A stretch of 64,000 nucleotides of DNA from Cristatella mucedo (Eukaryota > Bryozoa > Phylactolaemata > Cristatellidae): NCBI GenBank assembly GCA_009760855.2, contig WPIO01000141.1:247501-311500 (forward strand), written 5' to 3'. Below the pieces are notes generated by a model. It worked only from the letters and a program-made list of their open reading frames with translations, had not been told where the DNA came from and did no database searches. Position numbers and translations under genes: made by a program. Positions 61,872-64,000 of this stretch are shown here, in pieces. How positions within the stretch are numbered: position 1 is the first letter of the stretch; each line of letters opens with the position of its first letter.

Positions 61872-62010
61872 TAGGGTCTAGCGGTTAAGGTGCTCGCCCC
61901 GACCAAGGTCTGACTGGGGTCGTGGGCTCGAGCCCCGAAGCAATCGTAAAGCGCCTGAATTGAGATTAAGTTCTCTTGGGCGCTATATATAAATGAATTA
62001 GATTTTTTAT
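61872..62010 (+). repeat. SINE-A, best-preserved copy
   Basis: TTTAGGGTCTAGCGGTTAAG with GTGCTCGCCC (A-box region), GTCGTGGGCTCGAGCCCCGA (B box), then GTAAAGCGCCTGAATTGAGA, TTAAGTTCTCTTGGGCGCTA and AAATGAATTA. The tail is clearly related to the LINE-B 3' end. Confidence 0.75.
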
Positions 62011-62723
62011 GTTTGTTTAGGCACCAGATTTAACCTGACATTTAACTTGACATTTAACCTGGCATTTAACCTGACTGGCCATTAGTAGTTCTAGTTCCAA
62101 TCGGCCAGTAGTTCGTCCGGTTCTGACTGAAGTACAAATCATTAAAATTCTGCGTTTCTTATGTCGCACCGTAAGAGAAATTAGTCTCTATTAAGGTAAT
62201 ATATAACTCGCTGAGAGAGAATCAATATCCCAGGGTTGGTGAAATGGACGGGGTGTTGCTTAGACGACGAGCATGCAAATGCAATCACGCATCATACTTA
62301 GTCCTGCATGCTATAGCAAACATTAAGACGTTCATGGCCGCCGGTTAGTAAAACGTCCGGCTAGCAGCACGCACGGAATCGTCCACATGTACGCACATAA
62401 AGTACGCCAGCACAAAAGAAAACAAACAAGTTCGCTAGGGCTGGAAAAAAGCTGACCGGGACAGATGTGGCTTTGGCTGAGTCTGATGAGACGTAAGTTT
62501 ATTGAAGGCAGTGACCGTTCGAGACTTTCGGAATAGATGAACTGAAGTCTCAATCACTACAGGATTTCAATTTAGTGCCAAGGACGACGAGACAACGGAG
62601 AAGAGGAAGCTGATGAGCTTGTGGCTCGAGAGAACGTGACCGGAGGAATAAGGAGCTCGAATAGGTCAAGGCTGGTTACAGCGAGTAAAACGCCCTGTCA
62701 GCCAGAGAATGAATTTTCAAGTC

Positions 62724-63366
62724 TACAGTCGACCCTCGCCACTTCGCGCTTTGACTTTCGCGGCTTCACTCTATCGTGGTTTTTATCAAATATCTTCATT
62801 AAAAAGTTTATCGAGATGCTGAAAATGATGCAGCATGTGCTCAGTCGTCTGATTCAATTACACATCCCTGCATCACAATTAAAATTAAAATTACTGTATG
62901 TACGTTGGTCTCTGTTTTCGAGCACCCCCACAAATCCGTCAACGTCAGGTGCAGCCTCGTTGAGAGCAGTAACCTTGCTCTTCTTTGCCATGCAGCACAC
63001 CTCTTCCTCATCATCGAACAAATTGCACTATTTTCGTAATTTAATGGTTGTGTGTAAAAACTGTACGTGTGTACTTAAATGTATACTAATAATAATATGA
63101 TGTTTGTAACGTATAATACGTCTTATTATCCCTTACTTTGTCTAATATATTGGGTAATACGGGTATAATGGTGACTACAAGGGTGTTATTTCATGTCCAC
63201 AGGGCTTTGAGAATGTTAAAACCGAAGTAGGTTGTCGTGAACAGGTTTTCTATGCTCAAGTTACGAAAATATTCCATTTATAAATAAAGAATCGCGCTTC
63301 GCGGAAATTCACTTATCGCGACAGTGTCTGGAACCGATTAGCCGAGATAAACGAGGAACGACTGTA
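62724..63366. mobile_element. TA-flanked TIR element (mariner/pogo-like), copy 2
   Basis: Begins TACAGTCGACCCTCGCCACT and ends in CGAGGAACGACTGTA; interior TCACTCTATCGTGG and CACTTATCGCGACAG are the inverted-repeat parts. It is in the opposite orientation to 7131-7789. The plus frame through it (62621-63100) has no transposase signature. Confidence 0.7.
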
Positions 63367-64000
63367 TTCGACGGTTGATTGGGAGCCACTGAAGATGAGA
63401 AAGAAAGAAGTGATGTGATGCGGCAGCCATGCCGCTTACGTCAGGCCATACCAGCTGCTGCCCTATTTGTACGAGCTGCAGTCGATTAATGGTACTGGCC
63501 GGGAGTCCTTAATAAATCGAATAGAAACGATTTAGACGCGATTTCGCGAACGCGTGAACTAATTTAGCTTTTGCACTCTCGTCTATGCAGCCATGACTTA
63601 GGTGAGGCTCTCTAGCTGAAAGTAGTCAGAATTGACAGCGGAAGAAATTTGCTCGTCCAGCGAAACGTCACGTCATGGAATTGCACAGCCAATGGACTGG
63701 CTACAATCTTAAGGGTGAAGTTTCTTTACTTAAGGGTGAAGTTTCTGTACTTAAGGCTTGCCATAACCATTAGGTTTGTCTAATCATCATTAACAGCCAG
63801 GAAGTTGGCGAAGGTTGGAGTCGAATGTCAGCGCATGCTTACCGCTCACCCGCTTCTGTAGTTTCGTGGGCCACACAATAAATGAGGTCCACCGAGGGCT
63901 ACTGTGTCTACATGGAGCGCTGGTCAGCGCGAGGCGTCCTTGTAGACCTATAAATACATCATATACCTTAGACATCGAGTATGGTCAGCAATTAAGTTTC
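63367..64000. other. Stretch without recognised genes
   Basis: No exon or repeat family identified. A 20-bp phrase (TACTTAAGGGTGAAGTTTCT) is tandemly doubled near 63711-63750. Confidence 0.4.

Overview
This is nuclear DNA from an animal, most likely an invertebrate. Genes are split by many GT-AG introns and sit in a repeat-rich background of CR1/L2-like non-LTR retrotransposon fragments, tRNA-derived SINEs, TIR elements, a solo LTR, minisatellites and microsatellites. I cannot name the species from sequence alone. No bacterial features (operons, Shine-Dalgarno sites, CRISPR arrays) are present.

Three conserved protein-coding genes can be supported. (1) PQBP1 (polyglutamine-binding protein 1, a nuclear splicing-associated WW protein) is on the minus strand, 9235 down to 5211; first, second and last coding exons are readable, the middle is unresolved. 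(2) MOCS3/UBA4 (the adenylyltransferase-sulfurtransferase that activates MOCS2A and URM1) is on the plus strand. Twelve coding exons from about 10009 to 28886 form one open frame of 411 codons from the ATG at 10023, with all expected motifs; the extreme N-terminus is not settled. (3) A glutamate carboxypeptidase II / NAALADase family gene (FOLH1/NAALAD2-like) starts at 52076. Its first three coding exons (52076-52145, 56530-56686, 58626-58785) encode the cytoplasmic tail, signal anchor and start of the ectodomain; the rest must lie beyond 64000 or in undetected exons. PQBP1 and MOCS3 are head to head, with at most about 0.8 kb between assigned coding parts.

Layout: 1-5.2 kb, repeat fragments; 5.2-9.2 kb, PQBP1, with a 17-bp minisatellite split by a TA-flanked TIR element in its large intron; 10-28.9 kb, MOCS3, its long introns filled with LINE pieces; 28.9-52 kb, no recognised host gene, but LINE and SINE copies, a family-B DNA polymerase fragment (37.7 kb) and long GA, CA, CT and AT tracts; 52-64 kb, the 5' part of the carboxypeptidase gene, its introns holding a solo LTR, two TIR/hairpin elements and tandem repeats.

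Repeat names used here are mine. LINE-A: RT with [18 protein letters not shown], 3' end in ACATT repeats. LINE-B: RT with HADDTKLYLCFDPSQ, 3' end AAAGCGCCTAGAAAGAGATT followed by ATT repeats. SINE-A: tRNA-like head joined to a LINE-B-like tail. SINE-B: another tRNA-like head with an unrelated body. The three genes have no obvious shared pathway (splicing, sulfur transfer to cofactor/tRNA, extracellular peptidase).
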